A DNA stretch of 62,508 nucleotides from CAWCGU01 sp963838095 (GCA_963838095.1 CAWIPO010000002.1:1-62508), one strand, 5' to 3'. Counted from the first letter of the stretch, positions 20,211 to 29,699 are shown. Made by a program: numbers and translations. The notes: generated by a model from the sequence alone, not told the origin.

Positions 20211-21486
20211 CTAACGCGCTTTCGGCGCCTCGTTCGTGATCCGCTGGGCGAGCCCGTAGAAGCGGCCGAACTCGGGGTAAAGCGCCGGCTTGCCGTTCGT
20301 GATGATCGCGCTCGAGCTCGCCGCGCTCGGGGTCGGCCCAGCCGAGGATGTTGGTGAAGCCGAGGTGGCCGAAGGCCTGCTGGGTGTCGCGGCCGTAGAG
20401 GCTGACCAAACGCGCCCCGAGCATCAGCCCGTAGCTGAAGCGGGTCGGGAAGCCGAGCGAGAAGTCGATCTCCAGGTGGGACTGCTCGGTCAGCGCCCGC
20501 GCGATCGTCTCCGGCTGCATGATCCGCACCCCGTCGAGCTCGCCGCCGGCGCGGAAGATCTCGAAGAAGCGCGACAGCTCGTTCGCGCTCGTGACCGTGT
20601 TCGCCGCCGGGACGATCCCGGTCAGGAAGCGGGGGTCCTGGGCGAGCGCGACGACCTTGTCGAGCGGCTGTCCCAGCGCCCGCGTGATCAGGTTCGAGAA
20701 CGGGGGCAGCAGCGGGGGGCCGGTGACGTAGTCGCTCCCGACCGCGTCGAGGTCCTCGGCGGCGACCCCGTAGTTGGTCCACCTGAAGCCGAGCGGGTCG
20801 AGGATCTCCTCGGTCAGCACCTGGCGGATGTCCTTGCCCGTCGCGCGGTGGACGACCTCGCCGAGGATGAACCCGCCCGAGACCGCGTGGTAGGCGAGCG
20901 TCCGTCCCGGCTTCGCGAACGGTTTCGCGTCGCAGAGGATCTCGCAGACGAACTCGCGATCGCCCATCCGGTCGAGGTCGCGCGCCTCGCGCGGCAGGTT
21001 GGGGACGCCGGCGCGGTGGGCGAGCACGTGGCCGACGGTGATCTCTCCCTTGCCGTGGCGGTCGTACTCGGGGATGTAGTCGGCGACGGGGAGGTCGATG
21101 TCGATCGCGCCGCGCTCGGAGAGCATGTGGACGACGAACGCGGTCACCGCCTTCGACCCCGAGTAGATGCAGAACGGCGTCTCCGGCGTCACCGGCACCT
21201 TCTCGGTGTCGGCAGCGTCGGCCGGGCCGTTTCCCCGCGCGTGCCCGATCGCGCGGTCGAGGAGGACGTGGCCCTCGCGGCGCACGCACACCTGAACGGC
21301 GGGGTGGACCCTGCTTCGGTACAGGTCCAGCGCCGCCTTCCAGATCCGCTCGACGCCGTCGCGGGTCATCCCGCCGGCGCGGGGGTCCTCCTCCTCGCCG
21401 ACCGTCGTCGCCGCGTCGAGGTCCGCGGGCAGCTCGATTCGTCGCAGCACGTCCGGCAGCAGGGGGAGTCGCGGCAAGGTCGGCAT
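20211..21486 (-). CDS. Serine beta-lactamase-fold esterase (class C-like)
   Basis: A cytoplasmic-looking member of the beta-lactamase/EstB family with no signal peptide. The catalytic SxxK is in CIYSGSKAVTAF, the second motif is YHAVSGG (Tyr-x-x-Ser type, as in esterases), and conserved neighbours include HVLAHRAGVPNLP and the C-terminal GHLGFTNILGWADPE. A frameshift near 20300 is needed to reach the family-like end SAIITNGKPALYPEF and the stop at 20211. Probably an esterase acting on small ester or lactone substrates. It is divergent from the alpha/beta hydrolase at 21503, only 16 bases away. Confidence 0.8.
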
Positions 21487-21502
21487 CCCGGACTTCTAGC
21501 CT

Positions 21503-22312
21503 ATGCGCTCGATGCCGACCGCGAGCTGCAACGGAGTCGAGCTCTATTACGAGGACCAGGGCGAGGGTGAGCCGGCGCTTTTGTGCGTGATGGGACTGGC
21601 GGCGGACAGCCAGGCCTGGGTCTTCAACGTGCCTGCGTTCTCCGAGCGCATGCGCACCGTCGTCTTCGACAACCGCGACATCGGCCGCTCCGAATACGTC
21701 GAGGACGCGTACGAGATCAGCGACATGGCCGCCGACACGCTGGCGCTCGCCGACCATCTCGGGCTCGAGCACTTCCACCTGCTCGGCGTCTCGATGGGAG
21801 GGACGATCTCGCAGGAGGTGGCGCTGGCGGCACCCGAGCGCGTCAGCACCCTGACGCTCGCCGTCACCTGGGCGTGGGGCGGGAGCTGGTGGAAGGCCAG
21901 GGGGGCGATGCTGTTCGGCCGCAACGACGGCCTCACCCCGGAGCAGATCGTCGACAACTTCCTCGTCCTCAACCTCTCGGAGGCGCTGTGGGAGGACGAG
22001 CAGACGATGGAGCGCGCCCGCAAGCGGCTGCGCGAGGCTCCCTACCCGCAGCGGCCCGACGGCTTCATGCGCCAGGCGGTCGCCTCGAACCACCACGACG
22101 CCCGCGACCGGCTCGGAGCGCTGTCGATGCCGGTGCACGTGATCGGCGCCGAGCAGGACATCCTGGTCCCGGTCTGGAAGTCGAAACAGCTCGCCGAGCT
22201 GATCCCGGGAGCGAAGCTGACGATCATCCCGGGTGCTCCCCACGGCGCCAACACCGAGCGCGCGGACGACTTCAACGAGGCGGTGCTCGGCTTCATCGCC
22301 AAGCACGACTAG
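21503..22312 (+). CDS. Alpha/beta hydrolase
   Basis: A soluble alpha/beta hydrolase of about 269 residues. The nucleophile elbow is LLGVSMGGTISQE, the first strands are ALLCVMGLAADSQAWVF and MRTVVFDNRDIGRSEY, the acid is in HVIGAEQDILVP and the His in IIPGAPHGANTE. The nearest described relatives are the aclacinomycin methylesterase-like and 3-oxoadipate enol-lactonase-like hydrolases. The start could be 21503 or the ATG at 21512. It precedes the carboxyltransferase gene by 9 bases, so they likely form an operon and may share a CoA or ester substrate. Confidence 0.85.
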   Translation: MRSMPTASCNGVELYYEDQGEGEPALLCVMGLAADSQAWVFNVPAFSERMRTVVFDNRDIGRSEYVEDAYEISDMAADTLALADHLGLEHFHLLGVSMGGTISQEVALAAPERVSTLTLAVTWAWGGSWWKARGAMLFGRNDGLTPEQIVDNFLVLNLSEALWEDEQTMERARKRLREAPYPQRPDGFMRQAVASNHHDARDRLGALSMPVHVIGAEQDILVPVWKSKQLAELIPGAKLTIIPGAPHGANTERADDFNEAVLGFIAKHD

Positions 22313-22321
22313 TCTGCAGCG

Positions 22322-23878
22322 GTGGCCCGCCGCGATCTCGACGAGGCGCTCGAGCGCCGGGCGCTGACCCGCGACGAGGCGCGCCCCGAGATGGTCGAGC
22401 GCCGCCACGCCGCCGGCCGCCGCACCGCGCGCGAGAACGTCGCCGACCTCGTCGACGAGGGCAGCTTCGTCGAGTACGGCGCGCTGGCGATCGCCTCGCA
22501 GCGGGCGCGGCGCGAGCTCGAGGAGCTGCTCGAGCGCACCCCCGCCGACGGGCTGATCGCCGGTACCGCTCGCGTCAACGGCGAGCTGTTCGGCGAGCGC
22601 AGCGCCTGCGCCGTCCTCTCCTACGACTACACCGTCCTCGCCGGCACCCAGGGCGTGCAGGGGCATCGCAAGAAGGACCGCCTCTTCGAGCTGATCGAGC
22701 GGATGCGCCTGCCGACGGTGTTCTTCGCCGAGGGTGGGGGAGGGCGCCCGGGCGACACCGACTACGCCGTCGTCTCGGCGCTCGACACGCGCGCGTTCGC
22801 GCTCTGGGGGCGGCTCTCCGGCCTCGTCCCCCGGATCGCGGTCGTCTCCGGCCGCTGCTTCGCCGGCAACGCGGTGATCGCGGGGGCGTCGGACCTGATC
22901 GTCGCCACCGAGGAGGCATCGCTGGGGATGGGCGGCCCGGCGATGATCGAGGGTGGGGGGCTGGGAGTGGTGGATCCCGACGACGTCGGCCCGATGAGCA
23001 TGCAGGCGCCGAACGGGGTGGTGGACGTGCTGGTGGCCGACGACGCCGAGGCGGTGGCGGCGACCAAGAGACTTCTGGCGTACTTCCAGGGACGAACGGA
23101 AGCACCGAAGGAGGGCCCCGACCAGGCGCCGCTGCGCGACTTGATTCCCGAAAGCCGCAGGCGGGCCTACGAGGTCGGCCCGGTGATCGAGGGGCTCGCC
23201 GACGAGGGCTCGGTGACGTTCCTGCGCCCCAGCTTCGGGCGCGAGATGGTGACCGCGCTGGCGCGCATCGAGGGGCGCCCGCTGGGAGTGATCGCGAACA
23301 ACCCGATGTACCTCGCGGGGGCGATCACCAGCGACGGCGCCGACAAGGCCGCCCGCCTGATGCAGCTCTGCGACGCGTTCGGCCTGCCGATCCTGTCGCT
23401 GATCGACACCCCGGGGATGATGGTCGGGCCCGAGGCCGAGGAGACGGCGCTGGTGCGTCACTGCTCGCGGCTGTTCGTCACCGGCGCGTCGCTGCGGGTG
23501 CCGCTGATCGCCGTGATCCTGCGCAAGGCCTACGGCCTCGGCGCCCAGGCGATGGCGGGCGGCAGCCTCCACGAGCCGCTGCTCACGGTCGGCTGGCCGA
23601 CCGCCGAGCTCGGCGCGATGGGCCTCGAGGGCGCCGTCAAGCTCGGATTCCGGCGCGAGCTGGAGGCGATCGAGGACCCAGCCGAGCGCGAGCAGCGCGT
23701 GCAGCAGATGACCGAGGCGGCCCACGAGCACGCCAAGGCGCTGAACGCGGCGACCCTGTTCGAGCTCGACGACGTCATCGACCCGGCGGAAACGCGGGCG
23801 CTTATCGCGTCGACGCTCGGGGCGGCGCAACTCGACGAACGGCAGCACCGAGGGAGCAGATTCGTGGACACCTGGTGA
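22322..23878 (+). CDS. Acyl-CoA carboxylase carboxyltransferase (beta) subunit
   Basis: The subunit that transfers carboxyl from biotin to an acyl-CoA such as propionyl-CoA or methylcrotonyl-CoA. The 518-residue intact frame starts with GTG at 22322. It shows two crotonase-like halves: the first with SYDYTVLAGTQGVQGHRKKDR, RIAVVSGRCFAGNAVIAGASD and EEASLGMGGPAMIEGGG; the second with PLGVIANNPMYLAGAITSDGADKAARLMQ and LIDTPGMMVGPEAEETALVRH. The Gly-rich oxyanion segments are intact. No biotin carboxylase or biotin carrier gene is in the window, so the partner is encoded elsewhere. Confidence 0.9.
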   Translation: MARRDLDEALERRALTRDEARPEMVERRHAAGRRTARENVADLVDEGSFVEYGALAIASQRARRELEELLERTPADGLIAGTARVNGELFGERSACAVLSYDYTVLAGTQGVQGHRKKDRLFELIERMRLPTVFFAEGGGGRPGDTDYAVVSALDTRAFALWGRLSGLVPRIAVVSGRCFAGNAVIAGASDLIVATEEASLGMGGPAMIEGGGLGVVDPDDVGPMSMQAPNGVVDVLVADDAEAVAATKRLLAYFQGRTEAPKEGPDQAPLRDLIPESRRRAYEVGPVIEGLADEGSVTFLRPSFGREMVTALARIEGRPLGVIANNPMYLAGAITSDGADKAARLMQLCDAFGLPILSLIDTPGMMVGPEAEETALVRHCSRLFVTGASLRVPLIAVILRKAYGLGAQAMAGGSLHEPLLTVGWPTAELGAMGLEGAVKLGFRRELEAIEDPAEREQRVQQMTEAAHEHAKALNAATLFELDDVIDPAETRALIASTLGAAQLDERQHRGSRFVDTW

Positions 23879-23890
23879 GCCGGAGCGAAG

Positions 23891-25201
23891 TCACCGGGCA
23901 ATGAGATCGAGACGGTGAGTCTGTTGTATCGCTCGGATTCGGTCCTGCTCGATGCCTTCATCCTTTGCGAGCTGAGGCCACAGCCTCACGGCGTCGGTCA
24001 CTTCGTCGACGATCCGATCGGCGAGGCCACGTTTTAGGGACGCGACGCCGGCGATCGCCCGAAGGTCATCAAGCTTGAAGTTGTCTCGCTTTCCGGAAAT
24101 CGACATCTGGTGTTGGGCGGTCCAGGGGCCCGACGGGTTGAATGCATAGGTGAGATCGAAGCCGGGCGAAAGGCGCCACTGGCCATCGCGACTCATCAGG
24201 AAGGCGATGTTCTTGACATGGTCGTCCTGATTTCGCGCGACAACGTTGAAGACCATGCGGCGGAACTGCTGCTCGACGGCATCCATTCCCAGATCGAGCC
24301 GGCGGATTGCGAGAAACGCTTCCTCATAGGAATGGGCGCCGGCCTGGTTGAAGTCGAGGTGGGAAATCGCGGCCAGCGACTGCAGATGCAGTTTGGATCC
24401 ATCATCGGTCCGGTCGAACCGCCTTGTCATGAAGTGTCGCCTGCCGCCTTCCTCGAGCAAGCGGCACTCCGCCATCTCGATGCCGCAGCGAACCGCCATC
24501 CGCGAATAGACCAATTCGACTGCGCCATAACCCCGTGTGGTTCCGAAATCCCTTGAGTCATCTTCCACGCCGTCGAACTTGAGGATCCAGTGCTCGAATC
24601 CAGGATCGACGTCGAGCTGTCCGGACTTCACCTCATTTGTCCGCGGGTTCAGGGCAATCAGAGCTTTTGGACGGGCGCCGCCGGCTGAGGAGCCGACCCG
24701 GAGGATTTCCTTCAGCGCCTCCTGCTTCTTCGGCTCGTCCAGGTTCACCGCCAGCCCGGACCGCTGGTCAAGGATCTCAGCGGCCAAGTCAGCCAGCGCT
24801 TGGACGTCGATGGCATGGCTTTCGGTGGAGCGGGGACCGATCGCCGGCTCGAACTCGAGAGCACCCATCCCCCGGTCGCCTACGTAGCAAAGACGCTCGA
24901 CGGCGTTGAAGTCGCCCGGGCTTCGCCCCTGGCCCGCCAGCCAGGTGTCGATGAGGGCGTTCCCGTATCGGTCTGGCAGCGAATCCGAGAGCATTCCCGG
25001 GAGGCCGCGAAAGCTGTTCCTGGCGAGTCCGGGAAAGGTGTATCGCTGACCGTCAATGACCGGCATCTGGATCGGGGCGGGAGCGACGCCGCTCCTCGAG
25101 AACCCGGGTTCGTATTCAAAGATCGCAACGTCCGCTCCGGTTGGCAACTCGACCGCGCCGATACGGCTCCCCCAGAGCTTCACCTCGGCCAGGGTGCTCA
25201 T
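23891..25201 (-). CDS. hipA: HipA-family serine/threonine kinase toxin
   Basis: A HipA toxin of 436 residues. In E. coli HipA phosphorylates GltX and causes persistence. Visible family features: an N-terminal subdomain with GLARNSFRGLPGMLSDSLPD, the P-loop-like RVGSSAGGARPKAL, the ATP/substrate segment EHWILKFDG, the catalytic loop NVVARNQDDHVKNIAFL with Asp and Asn, and the metal-binding LSPGFDLTYAF. All key residues are present, so it should be active. Its GC content is lower than that of its neighbours, which fits acquisition by transfer. Its start overlaps the hipB stop as ATGA. Confidence 0.92.
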   Translation of the reverse strand: MSTLAEVKLWGSRIGAVELPTGADVAIFEYEPGFSRSGVAPAPIQMPVIDGQRYTFPGLARNSFRGLPGMLSDSLPDRYGNALIDTWLAGQGRSPGDFNAVERLCYVGDRGMGALEFEPAIGPRSTESHAIDVQALADLAAEILDQRSGLAVNLDEPKKQEALKEILRVGSSAGGARPKALIALNPRTNEVKSGQLDVDPGFEHWILKFDGVEDDSRDFGTTRGYGAVELVYSRMAVRCGIEMAECRLLEEGGRRHFMTRRFDRTDDGSKLHLQSLAAISHLDFNQAGAHSYEEAFLAIRRLDLGMDAVEQQFRRMVFNVVARNQDDHVKNIAFLMSRDGQWRLSPGFDLTYAFNPSGPWTAQHQMSISGKRDNFKLDDLRAIAGVASLKRGLADRIVDEVTDAVRLWPQLAKDEGIEQDRIRAIQQTHRLDLIAR

Positions 25202-25560
25202 CGGGCGCCGTTCTCATCTCCCCAGCGCCAGCCGCCGTGTTGAGGTTCCTCTTCGGAGCTCGCCGGACGCGCGCGCTGCCGCTCGGTCCTGCGATGGCGC
25301 AGGCGATCGATTGGGCTCGGCAGCGGCTCGGGCACCAGTTGCTCGAGCTGCTCCAAGAGCCCGAGAAATCGGAGGACTCTGATCAGGGTGGTCAGCTGAA
25401 CCGACTTGCCCGCCTCGAGACGGTGGATCGTGGGCGCTGAGACTCCCGCTTCCTCGGCGACCTGCGCCTGCGTGAGATTGCGCTCGAGCCGGTTTCGGCG
25501 CAGACGGGCGCCAAGTTCAGCAAGTACCGCGTTGTCCGTTAGCGTCGATGTAAAGACCAT
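25198..25560 (-). CDS. hipB: HipB-like antitoxin (HTH XRE)
   Basis: A helix-turn-helix protein of the XRE family, residues 18-70: RLRRNRLERNLTQAQVAEEAGVSAPTIHRLEAGK. The C-terminal 45 residues are basic and Gln/Glu-rich, longer than in E. coli HipB, and may bind HipA. It is transcribed first, as usual for HipBA, and its stop overlaps the hipA start. The promoter region upstream (25561-25620) is strikingly AT-rich and contains a short palindrome, a likely autoregulatory site. Confidence 0.88.
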   Translation of the reverse strand: MVFTSTLTDNAVLAELGARLRRNRLERNLTQAQVAEEAGVSAPTIHRLEAGKSVQLTTLIRVLRFLGLLEQLEQLVPEPLPSPIDRLRHRRTERQRARPASSEEEPQHGGWRWGDENGAR

Positions 25561-25605
25561 AACCTATCTATTCTGCTAGTTTACTTGATGTAATCGCGAG
25601 TTTAG

Positions 25606-25621
25606 CTATCAATAATGATAG
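25606..25621. promoter_or_regulatory. Palindrome in the AT-rich hipBA promoter
   Basis: CTATCA (25606-25611) and TGATAG (25616-25621) form a 6-bp inverted repeat separated by ATAA. It lies 46 bases upstream of the hipB start within about 60 bases of AT-rich sequence, unusual for this genome. The site would suit a HipB dimer; the exact operator is not proven. Confidence 0.4.
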
Positions 25622-26404
25622 ACTACTACACGGTCGGACGACTGGCCGCGGGCGCCCGCGACCGCGACGCTCAGTACGCGCCGCTGAACGCACCCCCGCC
25701 GCCGCTCAGCGTCCCGAAGGAGAAGCTGCAATCGAGCCTCACCTGCACGGGAGATCGACATCGTCGGGCACAGCCAGGGCGGGATGGTGCCGCGGTGGGC
25801 GCTGCGCTTCTGGCCGGGGACCCGGCGGAAGGTCGATGACCTGGTCGGGATCGCCGCCTCCAATCACGGCACGGAGTCGTCGCGCCCACTGTGCGTGACG
25901 GGATGCGTGCCGGCGTTCCACCAGCAGACCGCCGGCTCGAACTTCATCGAGGCGCTGAACTCCCGCACCGAGACCTTCCCGCAGGTCGACTACACCGCCC
26001 TGCGCACGAACTACGACGCGGTGGTGTACCCCAACAGCGATGAGTCCGGCTCCACCTCCCTGCGCGGCGGCACCGCGAACATCGCCAACATCGCCGTCCA
26101 GGACCTGTGCGGCGAACACTGTCGACCACCTCGGGATCGGCACCTTCGACGCCCCGGCCTACGCGATCGCTCGCGACGCGCTCGACAACCCTGGCCCGGC
26201 CAACCTCGAGCGGGTCGACGCCGCGGTCTGCAACGAGCCGCTGATGCCCGACGTCGATCCGGCCACGTTCCCGACCAGCATGCTCGACGCGGGCGTGTTC
26301 CTGGGGACGACGATCGTCACCTCGGAGCGGGTCCCCGAAGAGCCGGAGCTCGCCTGCTACGTGTCCTCGACCTGCCCGAGGCCCCCGCCGGCTCTCGCCG
26401 CTAG
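25615..26404 (+). pseudogene. Lipase-type alpha/beta hydrolase remnant with internal deletion
   Basis: The N-terminal piece contains YAPLNAPPPPLSVPKEKLQSS and a TCTGD motif, as at the mature start of actinobacterial class 2 lipases. The next piece begins directly with REIDIVGHSQGGMVPRWALRF, the nucleophile elbow (GHSQG). Roughly 55-60 residues that normally lie between, including the first beta strands and oxyanion region, are absent, and the two pieces are in different frames. A further shift occurs near 26118. No signal peptide precedes the first piece, although the family is secreted. The product cannot fold as a lipase, so this is a decayed gene, or less likely a misassembly. Confidence 0.7.
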
Positions 26405-26413
26405 GGCCCGGAA

Positions 26414-27100
26414 TCACCCGCCCAGCAGCAGCTCGTCGGCCCCCGGCGGCTTGCGGCGGTCGAGGTATATGCCCATGGGTATGGCGCCGGCCCACAGCAG
26501 CACGGCAAGCGTGGTGCTCACGAACGCCAGCGGGACCGAGGCCAGAAAGAAGAAGACCGGCGAGAGCGAGCCGGTTCTCCCCCAGCGGTAGACCTCGTCG
26601 GTGAGCGGACGCGTGAGCAGGCCGTCGCGGTGCGCGCGCGCGAACATCGCCACCTCCAATCCGCTGCACGCTGCCATCACCGGCGCGTAGATCACGATTG
26701 AGAGCGGATTCTCGAAGTAGTCGCCGAGCAGGGCGGTCGGAAACGGAACGAAGGCGATGCAGCCGAGATAGACGAGGTTGAGCCCGATCAGGCCGCGGTC
26801 CATCGCGGACAGCAGCGAGAAGAACTGGTGGTGGGCGACCCAGTAGCGACCGATGACGGCGAAGCTGATGATGAAGCTGATGATGCTCGGGGAGAGCTCG
26901 TCGATCGCGTCCCACAGCTCGCCGACATCCGGATCGTTCAGCTTCGGCACGTCGATCCCGACCACGAGCAGCGTCATCGCGATCGCGAACAGGCCGTCGC
27001 TGAACGAGAGCACGCGCGAGAACTCCTCGCTGCCGCGGGGATAGGTGGGTGGGGCGCGATTAGTTTTCTCGTCCGTGTCAGTCTTATCGGGAAAGGACAT
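26414..27100 (-). CDS. TMEM175-family potassium channel protein (DUF1211)
   Basis: A six-helix membrane protein of about 228 residues. The signature is RVLSFSDGLFAIAMTLLVV in the first helix, with the FSDG motif that lines the ion pathway in bacterial TMEM175 channels. Helix 3 contains FAVIGRYWVAHHQFF, also typical. Bacterial TMEM175 proteins are leaky K+ channels. The ATG at 27100 overlaps the ATG of the divergent sigma-factor gene in the sequence CATG; the alternative GTG start is at 27106. The C-terminal tail is basic and cytoplasmic. Confidence 0.85.
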   Translation of the reverse strand: MSFPDKTDTDEKTNRAPPTYPRGSEEFSRVLSFSDGLFAIAMTLLVVGIDVPKLNDPDVGELWDAIDELSPSIISFIISFAVIGRYWVAHHQFFSLLSAMDRGLIGLNLVYLGCIAFVPFPTALLGDYFENPLSIVIYAPVMAACSGLEVAMFARAHRDGLLTRPLTDEVYRWGRTGSLSPVFFFLASVPLAFVSTTLAVLLWAGAIPMGIYLDRRKPPGADELLLGG

Positions 27101-28136
27101 GTCCACGCCTGTGTCTATCGCAATCTCCGGAACGAGCGAACTGCTCGAGCGCGCCCGCGACGGCGACGAGAGCGCGTTCGCCCGTCTCGTCGAGCCCCAC
27201 CGGGCCGAGCTTCACGCGCACTGCTACCGGATGCTGGCCTCGTTTCACGACGCCGAGGACACGCTTCAGGAGACGCTGTTGCGCGCCTGGCGCGGGCTCT
27301 CGGGCCTGGAGAGCGAACCCTCGCTGCGCCCGTGGCTGTACAGGATCGCGACGAACGCCTGCCTGGACGCGATCGGGAAGCGCCCGAAGCGGATCCTGCC
27401 GCAGGAATACGGCCCGCCGATCGCTGGCAGCGACACATTCGCCGAGCCGCTCGCCGAGTCGGTCTGGCTGGAGCCCTACCCCGATGAGCGCTTCGTAGCC
27501 GAGGGCGGATACGTCGCTCCGGACGCGCGCTACGAGCGCCGCGAAGCGGTCGAGCTTGCGTTCATCGCCGCGCTTCAGCACCTGGGCGCGAACCAGCGCG
27601 CCGTGCTGATCATGCGCGACGTGCTCGGATACTCGGCCCGCGACGCCGCCGAGGCGCTGGACACGAGCGTCGCCTCGGTGAACAGCGCTCTGCAGCGCGG
27701 CCGCAAGACGCTCGACGAGCGCCTGCCCGAGCGAAGCCAGCAGGCGACGCTGCGATCGCTCGGCGACGAGGACGCCCGCCGCCTCGTCGAGAGCTACGCC
27801 GAGGCCTGGATCAGCGACGACTTCGACGCGCTCGTGGAGATCCTCGCCGAGGACGCCACCTTCTCGATGCCGCCGATCCCGAGCTGGTGGCGCGGCCGCG
27901 ACGCGATCCTCGAGCTCAAGCACCAGGTCGAGGGCACCTGCGCTCCGGCCCGCCCGCTAGCGACCAGGGCAAACGGGCAGATAGCGACCGCCTGGTACTC
28001 GCTCGACGAGGAAAGCGGCGCGTACAAGGCCTCGGCAATCGACGTCTTCGACATCGCGGGCGCGCAGATCACCGCCATCACCGCCTTCGTCCTTCCCGGG
28101 AGCTTCCGCCACTTCGGGCTCCCCGAGCAGCTTTAA
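27099..28136 (+). CDS. ECF sigma factor with C-terminal SnoaL-like domain
   Basis: A sigma-70 family factor of 345 residues. Region 2 is HCYRMLASFHDAEDTLQETL with LRPWLYRIATNACLDAI; region 4 is LGANQRAVLIMRDVLGYSA with the HTH ASVNSALQRGRKTL. The last 120 residues form a SnoaL/NTF2-like domain (ARRLVESYAEAWISDDFDALV, MPPIPSWWRGRDAIL), as in ECF sigma factors with a fused regulatory extension and no classical anti-sigma factor. The start at 27099 has the SD-like GGGAAAGG just upstream, which lies inside the divergent TMEM175 gene. Target promoters are unknown. Confidence 0.9.
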   Translation: MSTPVSIAISGTSELLERARDGDESAFARLVEPHRAELHAHCYRMLASFHDAEDTLQETLLRAWRGLSGLESEPSLRPWLYRIATNACLDAIGKRPKRILPQEYGPPIAGSDTFAEPLAESVWLEPYPDERFVAEGGYVAPDARYERREAVELAFIAALQHLGANQRAVLIMRDVLGYSARDAAEALDTSVASVNSALQRGRKTLDERLPERSQQATLRSLGDEDARRLVESYAEAWISDDFDALVEILAEDATFSMPPIPSWWRGRDAILELKHQVEGTCAPARPLATRANGQIATAWYSLDEESGAYKASAIDVFDIAGAQITAITAFVLPGSFRHFGLPEQL

Positions 28137-28209
28137 CACACTCTAGGAACCTCGTCGCCGCAGCAGATAGGCTTGCCCGAAGTCAAGGGCGCAAGGAGGC
28201 GACGGCAAA

Positions 28210-29398
28210 TTGGGCACGACCAGCAGGCGGCGAGCAATCGCGAACAGGGGCGGGATCGCCGCATTTGCCGCCGCCGCGATCGCGATCGGCGTCCTGGCGT
28301 CGGCCACCGGCGCCGCCGGAGGCCAGGCCGCCAAGGCCGACCGGAAGCTCGACAGGGCGCTGGTGGACTTCGTCGAGACGCAGGGAGGCCCGCCCGGGAT
28401 CGCCGTCGTCGTCCAGCGCCGCGACGACATCGAGCTGCACTCCGCCGGGGTGAGGAAGCTGAAGAACGAGCAGCCGATCCGAATCGGCAACTACCTGCGC
28501 GTCGCCAGCGTCGCGAAGGCGTTCAGCGGCGCCACCTCGCTCTCCCTGGTCGCCGACGGCCTGCTCTCGCTTCACAGCACGATCGGCGAGGTGCTGCCGC
28601 AGCTCCCGGTCGCTTGGCACAGCGTCACGCTCAGGCAGCTGCTGCGGCACACGAGCGGGGTCCCCGACTTCACCGAAACCGAGGCGTTCCGGCAGGCGCT
28701 GTTCGCCTCGCTCGATACGGCGCCGCCCCCGATCGAGCTCCTGAGCTACGTCGCGAACGCCCCGCTCAATTTCCCGCCCGGGATCGCAATACAAGTACTC
28801 GAACTCCGACAACATCGTCGTCGCGCTGATGGTCGAGGCGGTCACCGGCAGGCACTACCAGCGCGAGCTGGACCAGCGCGTCTCGGACCCGCTGGGGCTC
28901 GGCCGGACCAGCCTGCCGAGGGGCGTGAACATCTCCAGCCCGACGTTCCGGGGATACGACGTGACGGAGGATCCGCCCGAGGACCTGACCGAGATTGCCG
29001 CCGCCGGCTGGGCGTGGGCGTCGGGTGGAGTGATCTCGACTCCGCGCGATCTGACCCGATTCGTGCGCGGCTACGTCACCGGCGCGACCACCGACGAGGA
29101 GACCCGCAAGTCCCAGTTCAACTTCATCAGGGGCGGGGCCTCCGACCCGCCGGGGCCGGGCACGAACTCCGCCGGGGCCGCGATATTCCGCTACCAGACC
29201 AACTGCGGAACGGTCTTCGGGCACACGGGAAACATCTTCGGCTACACAAATTTCATCGGCGCGACCCGAAACGGCAACCGCTCAGCGACGGTGACGATCA
29301 GCGCCCAGATCACGCCGAAGAACGACCCGGAGAGCTTCCAGGACCTGCATCGCATCTTCAAGCTCGCGGTCTGCGCTGCCACCGCGGGACGGGGCTGA
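28210..29398 (+). CDS. Exported serine hydrolase, D-alanyl-D-alanine carboxypeptidase-like (one frameshift)
   Basis: A secreted beta-lactamase-fold enzyme. A TTG start at 28210 gives a basic n-region (TTSRRRAIANR) and a hydrophobic signal. The three penicillin-binding motifs are present after correcting one indel near 28788: SVAK in YLRVASVAKAF, YSN in YKYSNSDN, and HTG in TVFGHTGNIFGYT. Other conserved neighbours are LRHTSGVPDFTE and GLGRTSLP. This motif set fits the class C beta-lactamase, DD-carboxypeptidase and esterase group. It is likely a cell-wall or extracellular hydrolase. The true substrate cannot be read from the sequence. Confidence 0.82.
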
Positions 29399-29449
29399 GG
29401 TCAGGCCGGTCACGCTTGCGCTCGTCAAGCCCTGACGGGCTCCGGAGCA

Positions 29450-29459
29450 ATACCGGTAT
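29450..29459. promoter_or_regulatory. Palindrome in the promoter of the second toxin-antitoxin operon
   Basis: ATACCGGTAT is a perfect 10-bp palindrome ending 12 bases before the antitoxin ATG at 29472, in an AT-rich patch (TATATACTCACCGATATGG). Its position suggests an antitoxin binding site that blocks the promoter or translation start. Confidence 0.45.
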
Positions 29460-29471
29460 ATACTCACCGAT

Positions 29472-29699
29472 ATGGCAAAGGTCATGATCAGCCTGCCTGA
29501 CGATCTACTTGAACGGCTGGACGAACGCGCCAAGCAGCGCGGGACCACCCGCAGCGGCTTCCTGCGGGAGTTGTCGGAGCGCGAGCTGGCGGCGGACTCG
29601 GCTGCGCGACGGCGCACGATCCGAACCTTGCTGGCCGCGGCTGGATCGCACGGCGGGGATAACGCGCGGTTCGTGCGCGAGCAGCGCCTGGCGCGTTGA
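29472..29699 (+). CDS. CopG/RHH-type antitoxin
   Basis: A 75-residue ribbon-helix-helix protein. MAKVMISLPDDLLERLDERAKQRGTTRSGFLRELSEREL is the complete DNA-binding fold: beta strand KVMISLP, first helix, turn RGTTRS and second helix. The C-terminal Arg-rich segment should contact the toxin. The toxin TTG start overlaps the TGA of this gene. It is the likely repressor of its operon. Confidence 0.85.
   Translation: MAKVMISLPDDLLERLDERAKQRGTTRSGFLRELSERELAADSAARRRTIRTLLAAAGSHGGDNARFVREQRLAR

Noticed and set aside
20195..23848. A 1217-codon open frame on the minus strand across the hydrolase, carboxyltransferase and esterase genes
   Set aside because: It is a shadow frame produced by high GC. 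It runs antisense to clean genes with family motifs, is dominated by Arg, Gly, Asp and His, and only the last part coincides with the real esterase in another frame.
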